From the NCBI RefSeq assembly GCF_003202035.1, contig NZ_QJKC01000004.1, positions 1 through 64,000 of the forward strand: a DNA stretch of 64,000 nucleotides. Reading direction: 5' to 3'. A program made the position numbers and the translations under genes. The stretch comes from Aquitalea magnusonii (GTDB taxonomy: Bacteria; Pseudomonadota; Gammaproteobacteria; Burkholderiales; Chromobacteriaceae). The notes beneath the pieces were generated by a model that saw only the letters and a list, made by a program, of their open reading frames with translations, did not search any database and was not told the DNA's origin. Of this stretch, positions 53,821 through 64,000 are shown piece after piece (the stretch's first letter is position 1; every line of letters begins with the position of its first letter).

Positions 53821-54024
53821 TCAGGCAGCCTGGATGTTCGACGCTTGCTTGCCCTTCGGGCCGCTAACGATGTCAAAGCTTACACGTTGACCCTCTTTCA
53901 GGGTCTTGAAGCCTTGCATATTGATGGCGGAGAAATGGGCAAACAGGTCTTCACCACCCTCATCCGGGGTAATAAAGCCAAAGCCTTTAGCGTCGTTGAA
54001 CCACTTAACGGTACCAATTGACAT
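53821..54024 (-). CDS. cspA: cold-shock protein CspA family
   Basis: The 67-residue protein [20 protein letters not shown] has RNP1 KGFGFI and RNP2 LFAHF and the full cold-shock fold length. It is an RNA chaperone and the start is at 54024. A longer open frame upstream is not coding. About 180 bp of leader lie before it, as in cold-shock genes. Confidence 0.95.
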   Translation of the reverse strand: MSIGTVKWFNDAKGFGFITPDEGGEDLFAHFSAINMQGFKTLKEGQRVSFDIVSGPKGKQASNIQAA

Positions 54025-54248
54025 GTTACTTCCTTGATTGACTATGGCTGGTGAGGCCGACCAACTTAAAGCCTGCTGTCCATTCCGGCTTATCCGGGAA
54101 TGCCAAACAGCTAAGCCAAGCACCTGAACAGCATTTCTACGCAACCATCGTGATAGCGTCAAGTCCAAAAGGAATTCGCACTCGCCCCTTGAAAAAAAGT
54201 CTGGGGGAACCAAAATTGAAGTAAACCGCGGTTTAACTGAAAGTCGAC
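54025..54248. promoter_or_regulatory. leader/promoter region between cspA and clpS
   Basis: This 224-bp region holds the probable long 5' leader of cspA on the minus strand and the promoter of clpS on the plus strand. I see no strong hairpin or boxed promoter that I can name with certainty. Confidence 0.35.
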
Positions 54249-54557
54249 ATGTCCACGCAGTTCAGCAACGACGCCGTCAAAGAGGTGTCAAGGGTGAGGA
54301 CCACCCCTCCCCCCATGTATAAGGTATTGTTATTGAACGATGATTTCACCCCAATGGAATTTGTGGTGGAAGTGTTGCAGCAGTTGTTCCACATGAACAG
54401 GGAAAAGGCTACCCAAGTCATGTTGCAAGTCCATACGCAAGGTCACGGCGTGTGTGGCGTTTATACCAAAGACGTGGCTGCCACCAAGGTTGAACAGGTG
54501 TCGCAATTTGCCAAAGCACACCAGCATCCGCTTCAGTGCGTAATGGAGGAAAACTGA
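54249..54557 (+). CDS. clpS: ClpS adaptor of the ClpAP protease
   Basis: The 102-residue protein has the ClpS core: [24 protein letters not shown], then [35 protein letters not shown]. It brings N-end-rule substrates to ClpA. The stop overlaps the clpA start by one base (ATGATG context), so the two are coupled. Confidence 0.97.
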   Translation: MSTQFSNDAVKEVSRVRTTPPPMYKVLLLNDDFTPMEFVVEVLQQLFHMNREKATQVMLQVHTQGHGVCGVYTKDVAATKVEQVSQFAKAHQHPLQCVMEEN

Positions 54558-56836
54558 TGATTGCCCAGGAGCTTGAAGTAAGCCTGCATATGGCGTTCAT
54601 GGACGCCAGGCGCAAGCGCCACGAGTTCATCAGCGTGGAGCATTTGCTGCTTGCCATGATCGACAATCCCTCCGCCGCCGATGTTTTGCGCGCCTGCGGG
54701 GCCAATCTCGACCAGCTGAAAAAACAGCTGGGCGACTTCATCGACGAACACACCCCTACCGTTCCGGGGGAAACCGAGGTCGAAACCCAACCCACGCTGG
54801 GCTTCCAGCGGGTGATTCAACGCGCCATCCTGCATGTGCAGTCTTCCGGCAAGAAGGAAGTGACTGGCGCCAACATTCTGGTAGCCATCTTCGGTGAAAA
54901 AGACTCACATGCCGTGTATTACCTGCATCAACAGGGAATTTCACGGCTGGATGTGGTCAATTTCATCTCGCACGGCATTACCAAACAGCGCTCGCCGCAA
55001 CACCCGCCCGAGCCACGCGAACAACACAACGAGTCCGAGGGCGAAGAGCAATCTGCCGGTCCTGGTGGCGCGCTGGAAAACTACACGCTCAACCTCAACC
55101 AGCAGGCACGCGATGGCAAGATCGACCCGCTGATTGGTCGTGAGCACGAGCTGGAACGCACGGTGCAAATCCTCTGCCGGCGCCGCAAGAACAACCCGCT
55201 GCTGGTGGGTGAAGCCGGCGTGGGCAAGACGGCCATTGCCGAGGGGCTGGCGCGGCGCATCGTCAACAACGAAGTGCCCGATGTCCTGTCCAAGGCCACC
55301 GTTTATGCGCTGGACATGGGCGCCCTGCTGGCTGGCACCAAGTACCGCGGCGATTTCGAGCAGCGCCTCAAGGCCGTTATCAAGCAGCTGACCGAAGATG
55401 AACACGCCATCCTGTTCATCGACGAGATTCACACGCTGATCGGGGCGGGTGCGGCTTCCGGCGGTACGCTGGATGCGTCCAATCTGCTGAAGCCGGCACT
55501 GTCCAATGGCAGCCTGCGCTGCATTGGTGCCACCACGTATAACGAATACCGCGGCATTTTCGAAAAGGACAACGCCCTGTCGCGGCGTTTCCAGAAGATC
55601 GATGTGGCCGAGCCGACCGTGGAACAGACCGTGGAAATCCTCAAGGGGCTGAAATCGCGCTTCGAGGCCCATCACGGCGTGAAGTACACCCAGTCCGCAC
55701 TGTCCACTGCGGCAGAGCTGTCGGCCCGCTATATCAACGACCGTCACCTGCCGGACAAGGCCATCGACGTGATCGACGAAGCGGGGGCGGCACAGAAGAT
55801 CCTGCCCAAGTCGCGGCAGAAAAAGGTGATCAACAAGTCCGAGATCGAAGAGATCGTGGCCAAGATTGCCCGCATTCCGCCGAAGACGGTGTCCACGGAT
55901 GACCGCAATGTGCTGAAAAACCTGGAGCGCGATTTGCGCAACGTGGTGTTCGGCCAGGACAAGGCCATCGAAAGCCTGGCCACGGCCATCAAGATGACGC
56001 GCTCCGGCCTGGGCAATCCGCAAAAACCCATCGGCTCCTTCCTGTTCTCCGGACCAACCGGGGTGGGCAAGACCGAAGTGGCCAAGCAGCTGGCCTATGT
56101 GCTGGGCGTGGAGCTGATTCGCTTTGACATGTCGGAGTACATGGAGCGCCATGCGGTCAGCCGTCTGATCGGTGCGCCTCCGGGTTATGTCGGCTTCGAG
56201 CAGGGCGGTCAACTGACCGAGGCCATCAGCAAGCATCCTTATGCCGTACTGCTGCTGGACGAGATCGAAAAGGCCCATCCCGACATCTACAACGTACTGT
56301 TGCAGGTGATGGACCATGGCACCCTGACCGATAACAACGGCCGCAAGGCGGACTTCCGCAACGTGGTGATCATCATGACCACCAATGCCGGTGCCGAAGC
56401 CATGTCCAAGCCGACACTGGGCTTTACCCAGTCCAAGGCTGCCGGTGATGAAATGGCCGACATCAAGCGCCTGTTCAGCCCGGAATTCCGTAACCGGCTG
56501 GATGCCACCATCTCCTTCAAGATGCTGGATGAGCAGATCATCATGCAGGTGGTGGACAAGTTCCTGATGCAGCTGGAACACCAGCTCAGCGACAAGAAGG
56601 TGGAAATCCACTTTACCGATGCGCTGCGCGCCTTCCTGGCCAAACGTGGCTTTGACCCGCTGATGGGGGCGCGCCCGATGGCGCGGCTGATTCAGGACAC
56701 CATCCGCAAGGCACTGGCCGACGAGCTGCTGTTTGGCCGTCTGTCCAATGGTGGGGAGGTGACGGTCACCGTCAACGAGCAGGATGTCGTCGAGCTGCAA
56801 TTCGACCAGGAAACCCTGGCTGCCGAACCAGCCTGA
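54557..56836 (+). CDS. clpA: ATP-dependent Clp protease ATPase subunit ClpA
   Basis: The 759-residue protein (start [20 protein letters not shown] at 54557) has the Clp-N domain, two AAA+ modules with Walker [14 protein letters not shown] and [13 protein letters not shown], and the C-terminal arginine-finger parts. It unfolds substrates for ClpP. The longer frame start 21 bp upstream lies inside clpS. Confidence 0.97.
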   Translation: MIAQELEVSLHMAFMDARRKRHEFISVEHLLLAMIDNPSAADVLRACGANLDQLKKQLGDFIDEHTPTVPGETEVETQPTLGFQRVIQRAILHVQSSGKKEVTGANILVAIFGEKDSHAVYYLHQQGISRLDVVNFISHGITKQRSPQHPPEPREQHNESEGEEQSAGPGGALENYTLNLNQQARDGKIDPLIGREHELERTVQILCRRRKNNPLLVGEAGVGKTAIAEGLARRIVNNEVPDVLSKATVYALDMGALLAGTKYRGDFEQRLKAVIKQLTEDEHAILFIDEIHTLIGAGAASGGTLDASNLLKPALSNGSLRCIGATTYNEYRGIFEKDNALSRRFQKIDVAEPTVEQTVEILKGLKSRFEAHHGVKYTQSALSTAAELSARYINDRHLPDKAIDVIDEAGAAQKILPKSRQKKVINKSEIEEIVAKIARIPPKTVSTDDRNVLKNLERDLRNVVFGQDKAIESLATAIKMTRSGLGNPQKPIGSFLFSGPTGVGKTEVAKQLAYVLGVELIRFDMSEYMERHAVSRLIGAPPGYVGFEQGGQLTEAISKHPYAVLLLDEIEKAHPDIYNVLLQVMDHGTLTDNNGRKADFRNVVIIMTTNAGAEAMSKPTLGFTQSKAAGDEMADIKRLFSPEFRNRLDATISFKMLDEQIIMQVVDKFLMQLEHQLSDKKVEIHFTDALRAFLAKRGFDPLMGARPMARLIQDTIRKALADELLFGRLSNGGEVTVTVNEQDVVELQFDQETLAAEPA

Positions 56837-56855
56837 CGCATCTCGCCATCAACAC

Positions 56856-56885
56856 AACGCCCGCATGCTGTGCGGGCGTTTTCTT
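56856..56885 (+). terminator. terminator after clpA
   Basis: A 10-bp stem AACGCCCGCA/TGCGGGCGTT with a TGCTG loop is followed by TTCTTTT. It may also serve the converging xerD gene. Confidence 0.88.
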
Positions 56886-56903
56886 TTGGCGCGCCCTCCC
56901 GAC

Positions 56904-57785
56904 TCAGCCGCGCGGGTGATGCTGGGCATGCAGCTGCTTGAGCCGCTCCCGCGCCACATGGGTGTAAATCTGCGTGGTGGAAATATCAGAGTGTCCCAGC
57001 AGCAGCTGCACCACGCGCAGGTCGGCACCATGATTGACCAGATGCGTGGCAAAGGCGTGTCGCAGCACGTGCGGACCAATGGGCGGCAAGCCCTGCTGCC
57101 GCGCATAGCCGGCAATCAGGTGCCAGGCCATCTGCCGTGTCATGCCTGCCTTGCGCTGGGTGACAAACACCGCATCGCAGGGCAGCCCGCCCAACAACAG
57201 CACACGGGCTTCCCTGAAGTAGCGCTCCAGCCAGTCCAGTGCAATCTCCCCCAAGGGCACCATGCGCTCCTTGTTGCCCTTGCCGCGGGTAATGATCAGG
57301 CCGGTCACCATGTCCAGCTGCTGCAGCGTCAGCCCGACCAGTTCGGATACGCGCAAGCCGGTGGCATAGAGTACTTCGAACATGGCCCTGTCGCGCAGAC
57401 CCAGCGGCGTTTCCACATCGGGCGCCTGTAACAGCAGCTCGACCTGGCCCTCAGACAGCGCCTTGGGCAAGCGCTGCCCCAGCTTGGGATTGCCCAGATG
57501 CGTGGTCGGATCATCGGCCCGCTGGCCGCTGGCCAGCAGAAACTGGTAATAGCGCCGCAAGCAGGATAGCTGGCGGGCACGGGTGGCTGGCTTTTCGGTA
57601 TCAACCGCCATCAGCAAGGCGCGCTGAATAAGCGCCTGATCCGCCGTATCCAGCTCGGCATCCTGCGCCTGCAACTGCCGCTGCAGCTTGAGCAGGTCGC
57701 GACGGTAAGCGGCCAGCGTATTGGCGGACAGCCCGTCGCTCAGCCACAGATGATCCAGAAACCGGTCTATGCTCTCGCCACTCAT
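56904..57785 (-). CDS. xerD: site-specific recombinase XerD
   Basis: The 293-residue protein has the XerD pattern: FLDHLWLSDGLSANTLAAYR in the core-binding domain and the catalytic set Arg (ATGLRVSELVGL), Lys (GKGNKERMVPLG), HVLRHAFATHL, LLGHSDISTTQIYTHV with the Tyr nucleophile. It resolves chromosome dimers at dif with XerC. Confidence 0.95.
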   Translation of the reverse strand: MSGESIDRFLDHLWLSDGLSANTLAAYRRDLLKLQRQLQAQDAELDTADQALIQRALLMAVDTEKPATRARQLSCLRRYYQFLLASGQRADDPTTHLGNPKLGQRLPKALSEGQVELLLQAPDVETPLGLRDRAMFEVLYATGLRVSELVGLTLQQLDMVTGLIITRGKGNKERMVPLGEIALDWLERYFREARVLLLGGLPCDAVFVTQRKAGMTRQMAWHLIAGYARQQGLPPIGPHVLRHAFATHLVNHGADLRVVQLLLGHSDISTTQIYTHVARERLKQLHAQHHPRG

Positions 57786-57820
57786 GTCCTACCCTCACCT
57801 TGCCCCGCTTGCAGACGCAA

Positions 57821-57850
57821 AAAAAGCGCAAGGCAGCTGCCTTGCGCTTT
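57821..57850 (-). terminator. terminator of the rpsP-rplS operon
   Basis: A perfect 28-bp palindrome (AAAGCGCAAGGCAG and its complement) lies 23 bp past the rplS stop, with further As giving Ts on the minus strand. Confidence 0.92.
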
Positions 57851-57873
57851 CATCATACCTGACGGTATCAGGA

Positions 57874-58242
57874 TCAGCCTTGCTTGCGAGCCGGCAGTTT
57901 TTCCTTGATACGTGCAGACTTGCCGGTACGACCACGCAGGTAGTACAGCTTGGCGCGACGTACATCACCACGGCGCTTCACTTCTACAGAAGCCACCAGC
58001 GGGGAGTAGGACTGGAAAGTACGCTCAACACCTTCACCGGCGGACATCTTGCGCACGATGAAAGAGCTGTTCAGACCACGGTTACGCTTGGCGATCACCA
58101 CGCCTTCGTAAGCCTGCAGACGTTCGCGGTTACCTTCCTTTACCTTGACATGAACCACAACGGTATCGCCAGGAGCGAATTCCGGGATGGTCTTGCCCAG
58201 GCGGGCGATTTCTTCTTGCTCGAGTTTCTGGATCAGATCCAT
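57874..58242 (-). CDS. rplS: 50S ribosomal protein L19
   Basis: The 122-residue protein ([40 protein letters not shown], then [20 protein letters not shown]) is L19, at the 30S-50S interface. It ends the rpsP-rimM-trmD-rplS operon, with a terminator after. Confidence 0.98.
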   Translation of the reverse strand: MDLIQKLEQEEIARLGKTIPEFAPGDTVVVHVKVKEGNRERLQAYEGVVIAKRNRGLNSSFIVRKMSAGEGVERTFQSYSPLVASVEVKRRGDVRRAKLYYLRGRTGKSARIKEKLPARKQG

Positions 58243-58245
58243 GTG

Positions 58246-59013
58246 TTACTCCGGTTTTTTGAGGATATCTTGTTCCTGCTGGTACTCTGCCAGCAGCCGA
58301 GATTCCTGTTTTGTCAAAGAGCGGCCTTGCAGCAGATCCGGGCGACGTTGCCACGTCCGTCCCAGCGCCTGCTTCAAGCGCCACTTGGCAATCAGTGCAT
58401 GATTTCCGGATAGCAGTACATCCGGCACCCGCATGCCCTGATAGTCTTCGGGTCGGGTATAGTGCGGACAATCAAGGAGTCCGTTCACAAATGAATCTTC
58501 ATAAGCAGACTGGGCATCGTTGAGCACACCAGGAAGCAGCCGGATGACTGCATCCATCAGCACCATGGCCGGTAGCTCACCACCGGACAACACATAGTCG
58601 CCAATGGAAATCTCCTCATCCACCTGGCGCTCGATCAAGCGCTCATCCACCCCTTCGTAACGGCCGCACAATACAATGAGACCGGGACGTCGGGACAGCT
58701 CCACCGCTTTCTCGTGCGACAAGGCACGGCCCTGCGGTGACAGGTAAATCACATGGCTCTCTTCGACACCTGCTGCCTGCTGTCGCGCCTTGGCTGCCGT
58801 AATGGCAGCTTCCAGCGGTTCGATCAGCATCAGCATGCCAGGCCCACCACCATAGGGACGGTCGTCCACACGGCGGTAGTTGTCATGGGTGAAATCGCGT
58901 GGATTCCATTTCTGGAAATCCCAAATGCCCAAATCAAGCGCCCGCTGGCTTACGCCAAAGCGGGCGATGGCATCGAACATTTCCGGAAACAGCGTGATGG
59001 CATCGATATGCAT
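58246..59013 (-). CDS. trmD: tRNA (guanine-N1)-methyltransferase TrmD
   Basis: The 255-residue protein has TrmD motifs: [56 protein letters not shown]. It methylates G37 of tRNAs and keeps the reading frame. Its start overlaps the rimM stop by one base. Confidence 0.98.
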   Translation of the reverse strand: MHIDAITLFPEMFDAIARFGVSQRALDLGIWDFQKWNPRDFTHDNYRRVDDRPYGGGPGMLMLIEPLEAAITAAKARQQAAGVEESHVIYLSPQGRALSHEKAVELSRRPGLIVLCGRYEGVDERLIERQVDEEISIGDYVLSGGELPAMVLMDAVIRLLPGVLNDAQSAYEDSFVNGLLDCPHYTRPEDYQGMRVPDVLLSGNHALIAKWRLKQALGRTWQRRPDLLQGRSLTKQESRLLAEYQQEQDILKKPE

Positions 59014-59519
59014 CAGTAGTCGAGGCCCCAGTCTACTGAAATGCTGGCCTCGGCCAGATTTACATTCAGCACAAACTGGCCGACAAAGGGAATCAGCCGC
59101 TGGCCGTATTCACCTTCAACTACCAATACGTCGTTGGCACCGGTTTCCATCAGTTCGGTCACCTTGCCAAGCACCACGCCTTGCTGGTTGACGACAGACA
59201 GGCCGATCAGATCGGACCAGTAATATTCGTCTTCACCGGCTTCCGGCAATTCACTACGGGGAACGGCAACCTGCAGGCCGCGCAGGGCTTCCGCCCCATC
59301 ACGATCGTCAACGCCTTGCAGCTTGGCGGATAAACCCTTGGGTTGCACTGCCCCGTTTTCAAATGTGTACGGCTTCCAGCTGTCATCCTTGCCCAGCCAC
59401 CAGACCGGGTAGTCAAACAGACCGTCAGCGTATTCGGTATCGGCCTGGACTTTCACCCAGCCCTTGATACCGAAGGCGCCACGCACAAACCCCATCAAGA
59501 CGAGATCTTCTTTGCGCAT
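59013..59519 (-). CDS. rimM: ribosome maturation factor RimM
   Basis: The 168-residue protein ([20 protein letters not shown], then [20 protein letters not shown] and [20 protein letters not shown]) is RimM, needed for 30S assembly. It stands in the standard operon order after rpsP. Confidence 0.97.
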   Translation of the reverse strand: MRKEDLVLMGFVRGAFGIKGWVKVQADTEYADGLFDYPVWWLGKDDSWKPYTFENGAVQPKGLSAKLQGVDDRDGAEALRGLQVAVPRSELPEAGEDEYYWSDLIGLSVVNQQGVVLGKVTELMETGANDVLVVEGEYGQRLIPFVGQFVLNVNLAEASISVDWGLDY

Positions 59520-59552
59520 GCGCCTTAGTCCGTTAGTTGAGTCAACGAACGA

Positions 59553-59801
59553 TTAGGCAGCAACCTTCTGCTCTTTCAGCAGCTTGGCTACGGCGTCGGT
59601 AACCTGAGCGCCAACGCCGATCCAGTAGTTCAGACGATCGGAAGTCAGGCGCACGCGCTCTTCCTTCTCGTTAGCTACCGGGTTGTAGAAGCCAACGCGC
59701 TCGATGAAGCGACCGTCACGACGGTTACGGGAATCGGTCACCACGATGTTGTAGAACGGACGGTTCTTGGCGCCGCCACGTGCCAGACGAATCACTACCA
59801 T
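59553..59801 (-). CDS. rpsP: 30S ribosomal protein S16
   Basis: The 82-residue protein [20 protein letters not shown] is S16, the first gene of the operon. The 190-bp gap above it holds the operon promoter; I see no sure box or terminator there, though the stretch is AT-rich near the start. Confidence 0.98.
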   Translation of the reverse strand: MVVIRLARGGAKNRPFYNIVVTDSRNRRDGRFIERVGFYNPVANEKEERVRLTSDRLNYWIGVGAQVTDAVAKLLKEQKVAA

Positions 59802-59993
59802 TGTCGATTGTCCTTAGATAAAAACGGTATCGTAGAAAAGCCCACGATTCTATGGCACTTTTCCCTTATCTTGCAAGCGCTTAATACGCTTGCGGCCCGG
59901 TGTGGCCCATATCAGCAGGCAGGACAGCCCTGTTTGACGGATAAAAACCACACCCCATGACCACCCGGGCGGCCATCCGCCACCCATGCTGCC

Positions 59994-62669
59994 TTACAGG
60001 ATTTTGGTTACGATGGTCAGCGCCCGGTCTTCCGGGTGGGTTTCCACGGTAAAGCCCAGCTTGTGCATCAGCTTGAGCATGCCCTTGTTGCCGGCCAGTA
60101 CTTCGCCACGCATGACCTTCAGCCCTTGCTCGCGGGCGGCATCAAACAAGGCATTCATCAGGATGTAGCCAATGCCCTTGCCCTGCCACTTGTCAGCAAC
60201 TTCCAGCGCGAACTCGCAGCCCTCGTTGTCCGGGTCGGTAATGAAACGCGCCACCGCCTGCTGCTCCTCGCCTTTTTCCGTCTCGCAGGTCATGGCCAGC
60301 GCCATCTCGCGGTCGTAATCGAGCTGAGTGAAGCGCACCAGCATGGTCTGTGACAGCTGCTTGATGCTGGACATATAGCGGTTGTAGCGGCTTTCGTCGG
60401 ACAGGGTCCGCACGAACTCCTGCTGCATTTCGGCATCTTCCGGCCGCACCGGACGGATGGTGACCGCCATGCCATCGTTGAGCGTGGCACTGCGTACCAT
60501 GTGCATGGGGTAAGGCATGATGGCCATGTGGCCATAGCGTTTCACATCGGGCTTGAGTGGCTCGACGATGATGCGCGCATCCAGGGCGATGACCCCTTTT
60601 TCATCCGCCACCAGCGGATTGATGTCCATCTCGCGCAGTTCCGGCAGCTCGCACACCATTTCCGACACATGCAGCAGCACATCGACCAGCTCATCCATGT
60701 CCACGGCGGGCAGGTTCTTGAAGGCGCCCAGCAGTTGGCCGATGCGCGTCTTGCGTATCATGCTGCCCACCAGATACTTGTTGAGCGGTGGCAAAGACAG
60801 GGCGCGATCATGCATCACTTCGACCGCGATACCACCGGCACCAAAGGTGATCACCGGCCCGAACGAGCTGTCATGGGTCACCCCCACCATCACCTCGCGG
60901 GCAAAGCGCCGCTTGCGCATGGGCTGTACCGAGATGCCATCGATGCGCGCTTCCGGCATGGCCTGGTGCGCGCGTTCCAGAATGCCCCGGAAGGCCGCAC
61001 GCAAGGTGGCTTCGTTGCTGATGTTCAGCTCCACGCCGCCGACATCGGATTTGTAGATGATGTCCGGTGAATCGATCTTCAGCACCACCGGGTAGTGGAT
61101 CTGCTCGGCCAGTGCCACGGCCTCGTCTTCGGTACGCGCCAGCAGGGTCGGGTTGACCGGAATGCGGAAAGCCGCCAGCACCTCCTTGGATTCCCGTTCG
61201 GAGAGCACGGTGCGTCCCTCCGCCATGGCGCCGGCGATGGCGGCACGGGCGCGGCTGAGATCCGGGGCCTCGCGCTTGCCCTCCAGCGGGCTGGGGGTCT
61301 GCAACAGCAGCTGCTGGTTGTGATGGTAGGAGGCCAGGTTGCGGAATACCTCGATGCCATATTCCGGCGCACGGAAATGGGCACACTTGGCCTTGGAAAA
61401 CAGGTCGCGGCTTTCTGATACCTTGGCATCCCCCAGCCAGGACAGGAACATCGGCTTGCTCGATTCACGCTGCAGGCCAATCATCAGCTGCGCCGTGGTC
61501 AGGTGATCCGTGCCGGCCTGCGGGGTGAAGATCACCAGTACCCCATCCACATTGGGGTCGTCGATACAGGCCTTTACCGCCGTGCGAAAACGCACCGGGC
61601 TGGCGTCGCCGATCAGGTCGATGGGGTTGCCATGCGACCAGTTGCGCGGCAAGGCATTGTTGAGCAGCTCCATGGTGCTGTCGCTCAGCCTGGCCAGCTC
61701 CACACCATTGGTATATGCACTGTCGGCCGCCAGCACACCGGGGCCGATACCGTTCGTCACAATGGCCAGCCGTTTGCCACCCACGCGGAAATTGGCCGCC
61801 AGCACCTTGGCCGCGGTAAACAGCTGGGCAATGGAGGACACGCGCAATACACCGGCCCGCGACAGCGCCGCGTCAAACACATCGCCACTCTCGATCAGGT
61901 TGCTCGAATGCGTCACCCCGGTCACATCGTCCTGGTAACGACCAGACTTGATCACCACCACCGGCTTGGTACGGGCGGCCGCACGCAGTGCACTCATGAA
62001 ACGGCGCGCATGATGAATGTGGTGAACATGCAACAGAATGCCCTGGGTGAAGTTATCTGCCACCAGGTAATCCAGGATCTCACCGAAATCGACATCCAGC
62101 GCCTCGCCCACCGAAATCACGCTGGAAAAACCGATGCCCTTGCTGTCGGCCCAGTCCAGCATGGCGGTACACAAGGCAGAGGACTGCGACACCAGCGCCA
62201 TATTGCCCGGCCGCACCTTGCTGGTGTAGTTGGTGGCATTGAAACCGGCCACCGGTCGCATCAGGCCCAGTACATTCGGCCCCAGCACACGGATGCCGTA
62301 ATGGCGGGCAATCGAGACCGATTCATTCAGGATCTCGCGCTCCAGCTGTTCGCTGTCGGAAAACTCCTTGGCCAGCAGCACCGCCTTGATGCCCTTCTTG
62401 CCACAGTCTTTGATGATGGCCGGCAGGGTGCGGATTGCGGTACACACCACCGCCATATCCACCGCCGCGTCGATCAGGCGTACCGACGGCACGGCCGGAA
62501 TGCCACCAACCACTTTGTGATTGAGATTGACCGGAAACAGCTTGCCTTGAAAATTGCCAGCCAGCAGGTTGGCAAACACCGCCTGACCGATGGACCCCGG
62601 GGTATCGCTGGCACCGACAACCGCGACATTACGCGGCGAAAAGAGCGAAGTAAGGTAGTGAGGCCTCAT
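59994..62669 (-). CDS. patZ: PatZ-type protein lysine acetyltransferase (ADP-forming acyl-CoA synthetase fused to GNAT)
   Basis: The 891-residue protein has, in order, a CoA-binding domain (NVAVVGASDTPGSIGQAVF), a ligase-CoA flavodoxin-like part (ALVSQSSALCTAMLDWADSK), an ATP-grasp-like part (HYPVVLKIDSPDIIYKSDVG) and a C-terminal GNAT domain (VADKWQGKGIGYILMNALFD). This is the layout and size of E. coli PatZ/YfiQ (about 886 residues). It acetylates acetyl-CoA synthetase and other enzymes and is usually allosterically controlled by acetyl-CoA. The ligase part likely lacks synthetase activity. Confidence 0.93.
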   Translation of the reverse strand: MRPHYLTSLFSPRNVAVVGASDTPGSIGQAVFANLLAGNFQGKLFPVNLNHKVVGGIPAVPSVRLIDAAVDMAVVCTAIRTLPAIIKDCGKKGIKAVLLAKEFSDSEQLEREILNESVSIARHYGIRVLGPNVLGLMRPVAGFNATNYTSKVRPGNMALVSQSSALCTAMLDWADSKGIGFSSVISVGEALDVDFGEILDYLVADNFTQGILLHVHHIHHARRFMSALRAAARTKPVVVIKSGRYQDDVTGVTHSSNLIESGDVFDAALSRAGVLRVSSIAQLFTAAKVLAANFRVGGKRLAIVTNGIGPGVLAADSAYTNGVELARLSDSTMELLNNALPRNWSHGNPIDLIGDASPVRFRTAVKACIDDPNVDGVLVIFTPQAGTDHLTTAQLMIGLQRESSKPMFLSWLGDAKVSESRDLFSKAKCAHFRAPEYGIEVFRNLASYHHNQQLLLQTPSPLEGKREAPDLSRARAAIAGAMAEGRTVLSERESKEVLAAFRIPVNPTLLARTEDEAVALAEQIHYPVVLKIDSPDIIYKSDVGGVELNISNEATLRAAFRGILERAHQAMPEARIDGISVQPMRKRRFAREVMVGVTHDSSFGPVITFGAGGIAVEVMHDRALSLPPLNKYLVGSMIRKTRIGQLLGAFKNLPAVDMDELVDVLLHVSEMVCELPELREMDINPLVADEKGVIALDARIIVEPLKPDVKRYGHMAIMPYPMHMVRSATLNDGMAVTIRPVRPEDAEMQQEFVRTLSDESRYNRYMSSIKQLSQTMLVRFTQLDYDREMALAMTCETEKGEEQQAVARFITDPDNEGCEFALEVADKWQGKGIGYILMNALFDAAREQGLKVMRGEVLAGNKGMLKLMHKLGFTVETHPEDRALTIVTKIL

Positions 62670-63154
62670 GGCAGTAGTTCCAGTTCTGTTGAATCAAGCA
62701 ATAAAGCATCGTTTAAAGGCGCCTTGCCGGATGCCGTGGCAGCTGACGAGCGAAAACCCTTTGTGACACAGCGGCTTGCGTTAACCATGCCGCCATTATT
62801 TCCCGATCATGTTGCGACAGTATTGTGCATTGCACAATAAGGAGTAACGATAATACAAATCACCCTCCCCTACTGGCACACAGGCCAGCGCCGCTGCAGG
62901 GCAGCAGATCGCCGCGGTTGGCCGCAAGCCATCTTCCCGCAAACATCAACATGTCATGTTGACTTCAGGCAAGCAGCTCACAAATGAATTTTATAGCAAA
63001 GACCAATGGCACCTGACGGACCCGGGGCCGCTTTACTGGTGGTAATCGCACTGCAATATTGCTAATCTTGCCTGCTTGGCAACCCATTGCGTTGCATCGC
63101 AACAAATTCATTCAGCCCGCCCGCAGCACGCTGGCGAGCAGGAGTCAGCCCATC
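62670..63154. promoter_or_regulatory. intergenic region before nadA with a perfect operator-like palindrome
   Basis: TATTGTGCA-T-TGCACAATA at 62821-62839 has 9-bp arms with a single central base, a likely regulator site. An AAGGAG-like stretch follows it but has no start codon at the right distance. A smaller palindrome GTTGC-ATC-GCAAC lies about 63090-63103. Otherwise the region has no gene that I can support. Confidence 0.55.
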
Positions 63155-64000
63155 ATGACGAAGCGCGTCGTCACCCTTGCCCACTACTATACCCAGCCGG
63201 AAATCCAGCAGATGGCTGACAAGGTGGGAGACAGCCTGGAGCTGTCCTTGTACGCCAAAGAAGCCAATGCCGACATCATCGTGTTTGCCGGCGTCCGTTT
63301 CATGGCCGAAACCGCCAAAATCCTCAACCCGCAGGCCGAAGTCATCCTGCCGGATGCAGGCTCCACCTGTTCGCTGGTGACCCAGACGGATGTCACTGCG
63401 CTCAAGGCCTGGCGCGAAAGCCACCCCGACCACGTGCATGTGTCGTACATCAACTCAAGCGCCGAACACAAGGCGCTGTCCGACTGGATTGTCACCAGCC
63501 GCAATGTCGACGACATCATTGCCCACCTGTATGCCGAGGGCAAAAAGGTCATCTTCTCGCCCGATCGCAATATGGGCGGTTATCTGAACGACCAGTACGG
63601 ATACGACATGCCGCTGTGGTCCGCCGTGTGCGAAGTACACGACAAGTTCAATGAAGCCGCACTGGACGAAGCCTTTGCCGCCGCCAGCGGTGAAAAATAC
63701 CTGATCGCCCACCCGGAAAGCCCGCTGCCGGTGTTGAAGAAAGCCGATTACGTCGGCTCCACCTCCGGCATGCTTAACTGGGTCAAAGCGTTCAAGGGTG
63801 ACAGCAAGGCGGTGATTTTCGTCGCTACCGAAGACGGCATTCTCTACAACATGGGCCTGGCCCGCCCGGACCTGGACCTGCGCCAGGCACCGATTTACGC
63901 CGGCTGCCAGTGCAACTCCTGTCCTTACATGAAGATGAATACCATCGAGGCCGTCAAACGCGCCCAGCAAGGCGAGGGCCTGCGCATCGACTACCTCAGC
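63155..64000 (+). CDS. nadA: quinolinate synthase NadA (runs off right edge)
   Basis: The frame is open for 282 codons from ATG 63155 (AGGAG site) to the window end. It reads MTKRVVTLAHYYTQPEIQQM, ADKVGDSLELSLYAKEANAD, FAGVRFMAETAKILNP, then the Cys-containing GCQCNSCPYMKMNT segment near the end. NadA joins iminoaspartate and dihydroxyacetone phosphate in NAD synthesis and has a 4Fe-4S cluster. About 40-60 residues are missing. Confidence 0.95.
   Translation, partial: MTKRVVTLAHYYTQPEIQQMADKVGDSLELSLYAKEANADIIVFAGVRFMAETAKILNPQAEVILPDAGSTCSLVTQTDVTALKAWRESHPDHVHVSYINSSAEHKALSDWIVTSRNVDDIIAHLYAEGKKVIFSPDRNMGGYLNDQYGYDMPLWSAVCEVHDKFNEAALDEAFAAASGEKYLIAHPESPLPVLKKADYVGSTSGMLNWVKAFKGDSKAVIFVATEDGILYNMGLARPDLDLRQAPIYAGCQCNSCPYMKMNTIEAVKRAQQGEGLRIDYLS

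Noticed and set aside
54941-56800. 619-codon minus-strand open frame
   Set aside because: It is opposite clpA, whose motifs are unmistakable.

Overview
The window joins about 40.7 kb of a temperate phage genome (1 to about 40,800) to about 23 kb of bacterial chromosome (about 40,900 to 64,000). The chromosomal genes (mutS, aceK, two kinds of isocitrate dehydrogenase, cspA, clpS-clpA, xerD, rpsP-rimM-trmD-rplS, patZ, nadA) and their high-GC codon use suggest a betaproteobacterium, probably of the Neisseriales/Chromobacteriaceae. That placement is inference from the gene set; no 16S or other marker is present.

The prophage is mosaic. On the minus strand, read from about 22.2 kb down to 1, is the late operon. 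It starts with lambda-type packaging and head genes (terminase Nu1/A, gpW, portal, S49 protease, acidic scaffold-like protein, decoration protein, capsid E, FII-like protein). It continues with a Mu-type contractile tail (gp37, sheath, tube, chaperone with a -1 frameshift, tape measure, gp43 to gp48) and a tail fibre cut by the left edge. A Q-like HTH gene heads this operon, and terminator-like hairpins sit just before six late-gene starts. From 23.4 to 28.6 kb, also minus, are the replication and immunity genes: a Toprim/helicase primase with an iteron cluster at its 3' end, an antirepressor, and an Ash/Icd-like leader ORF whose transcript has three short complementary elements like those of P4/P1 RNA immunity. 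Two repressors follow, an S24 CI-type and an XRE protein, facing each other with operator-like regions on both outer sides. A plus-strand early operon (30.2 to 39.5 kb) carries small regulators, DUF2303, an exonuclease, a dNMP kinase and, in the middle, a complete diversity-generating retroelement (DGR). The tyrosine integrase lies at the right end.

The DGR (34,788 to 37,868) is the most striking system. Two tandem DUF1566-like target genes end in 102-bp variable repeats. They are followed by an Avd gene, a template repeat and a reverse transcriptase with IGNLSSQ and YVDD motifs. The repeats differ from the template at 14 and 18 positions, and every change is at a template adenine. Each variable repeat is followed 31 to 33 nt downstream by a strong hairpin, and the template overlaps the 5' end of the reverse-transcriptase ORF.

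The chromosomal part begins with mutS, whose start lies about 200 bp from the integrase start. After it come a tandem pair of unknown paralogs, aceK, an RluE-type pseudouridine synthase, a monomeric NADP isocitrate dehydrogenase next to a dimeric AceK-type one with its phosphorylation serine, a LysR/MFS divergent pair, cspA, clpS-clpA, xerD, the rpsP operon, a PatZ-type acetyltransferase and the start of nadA.
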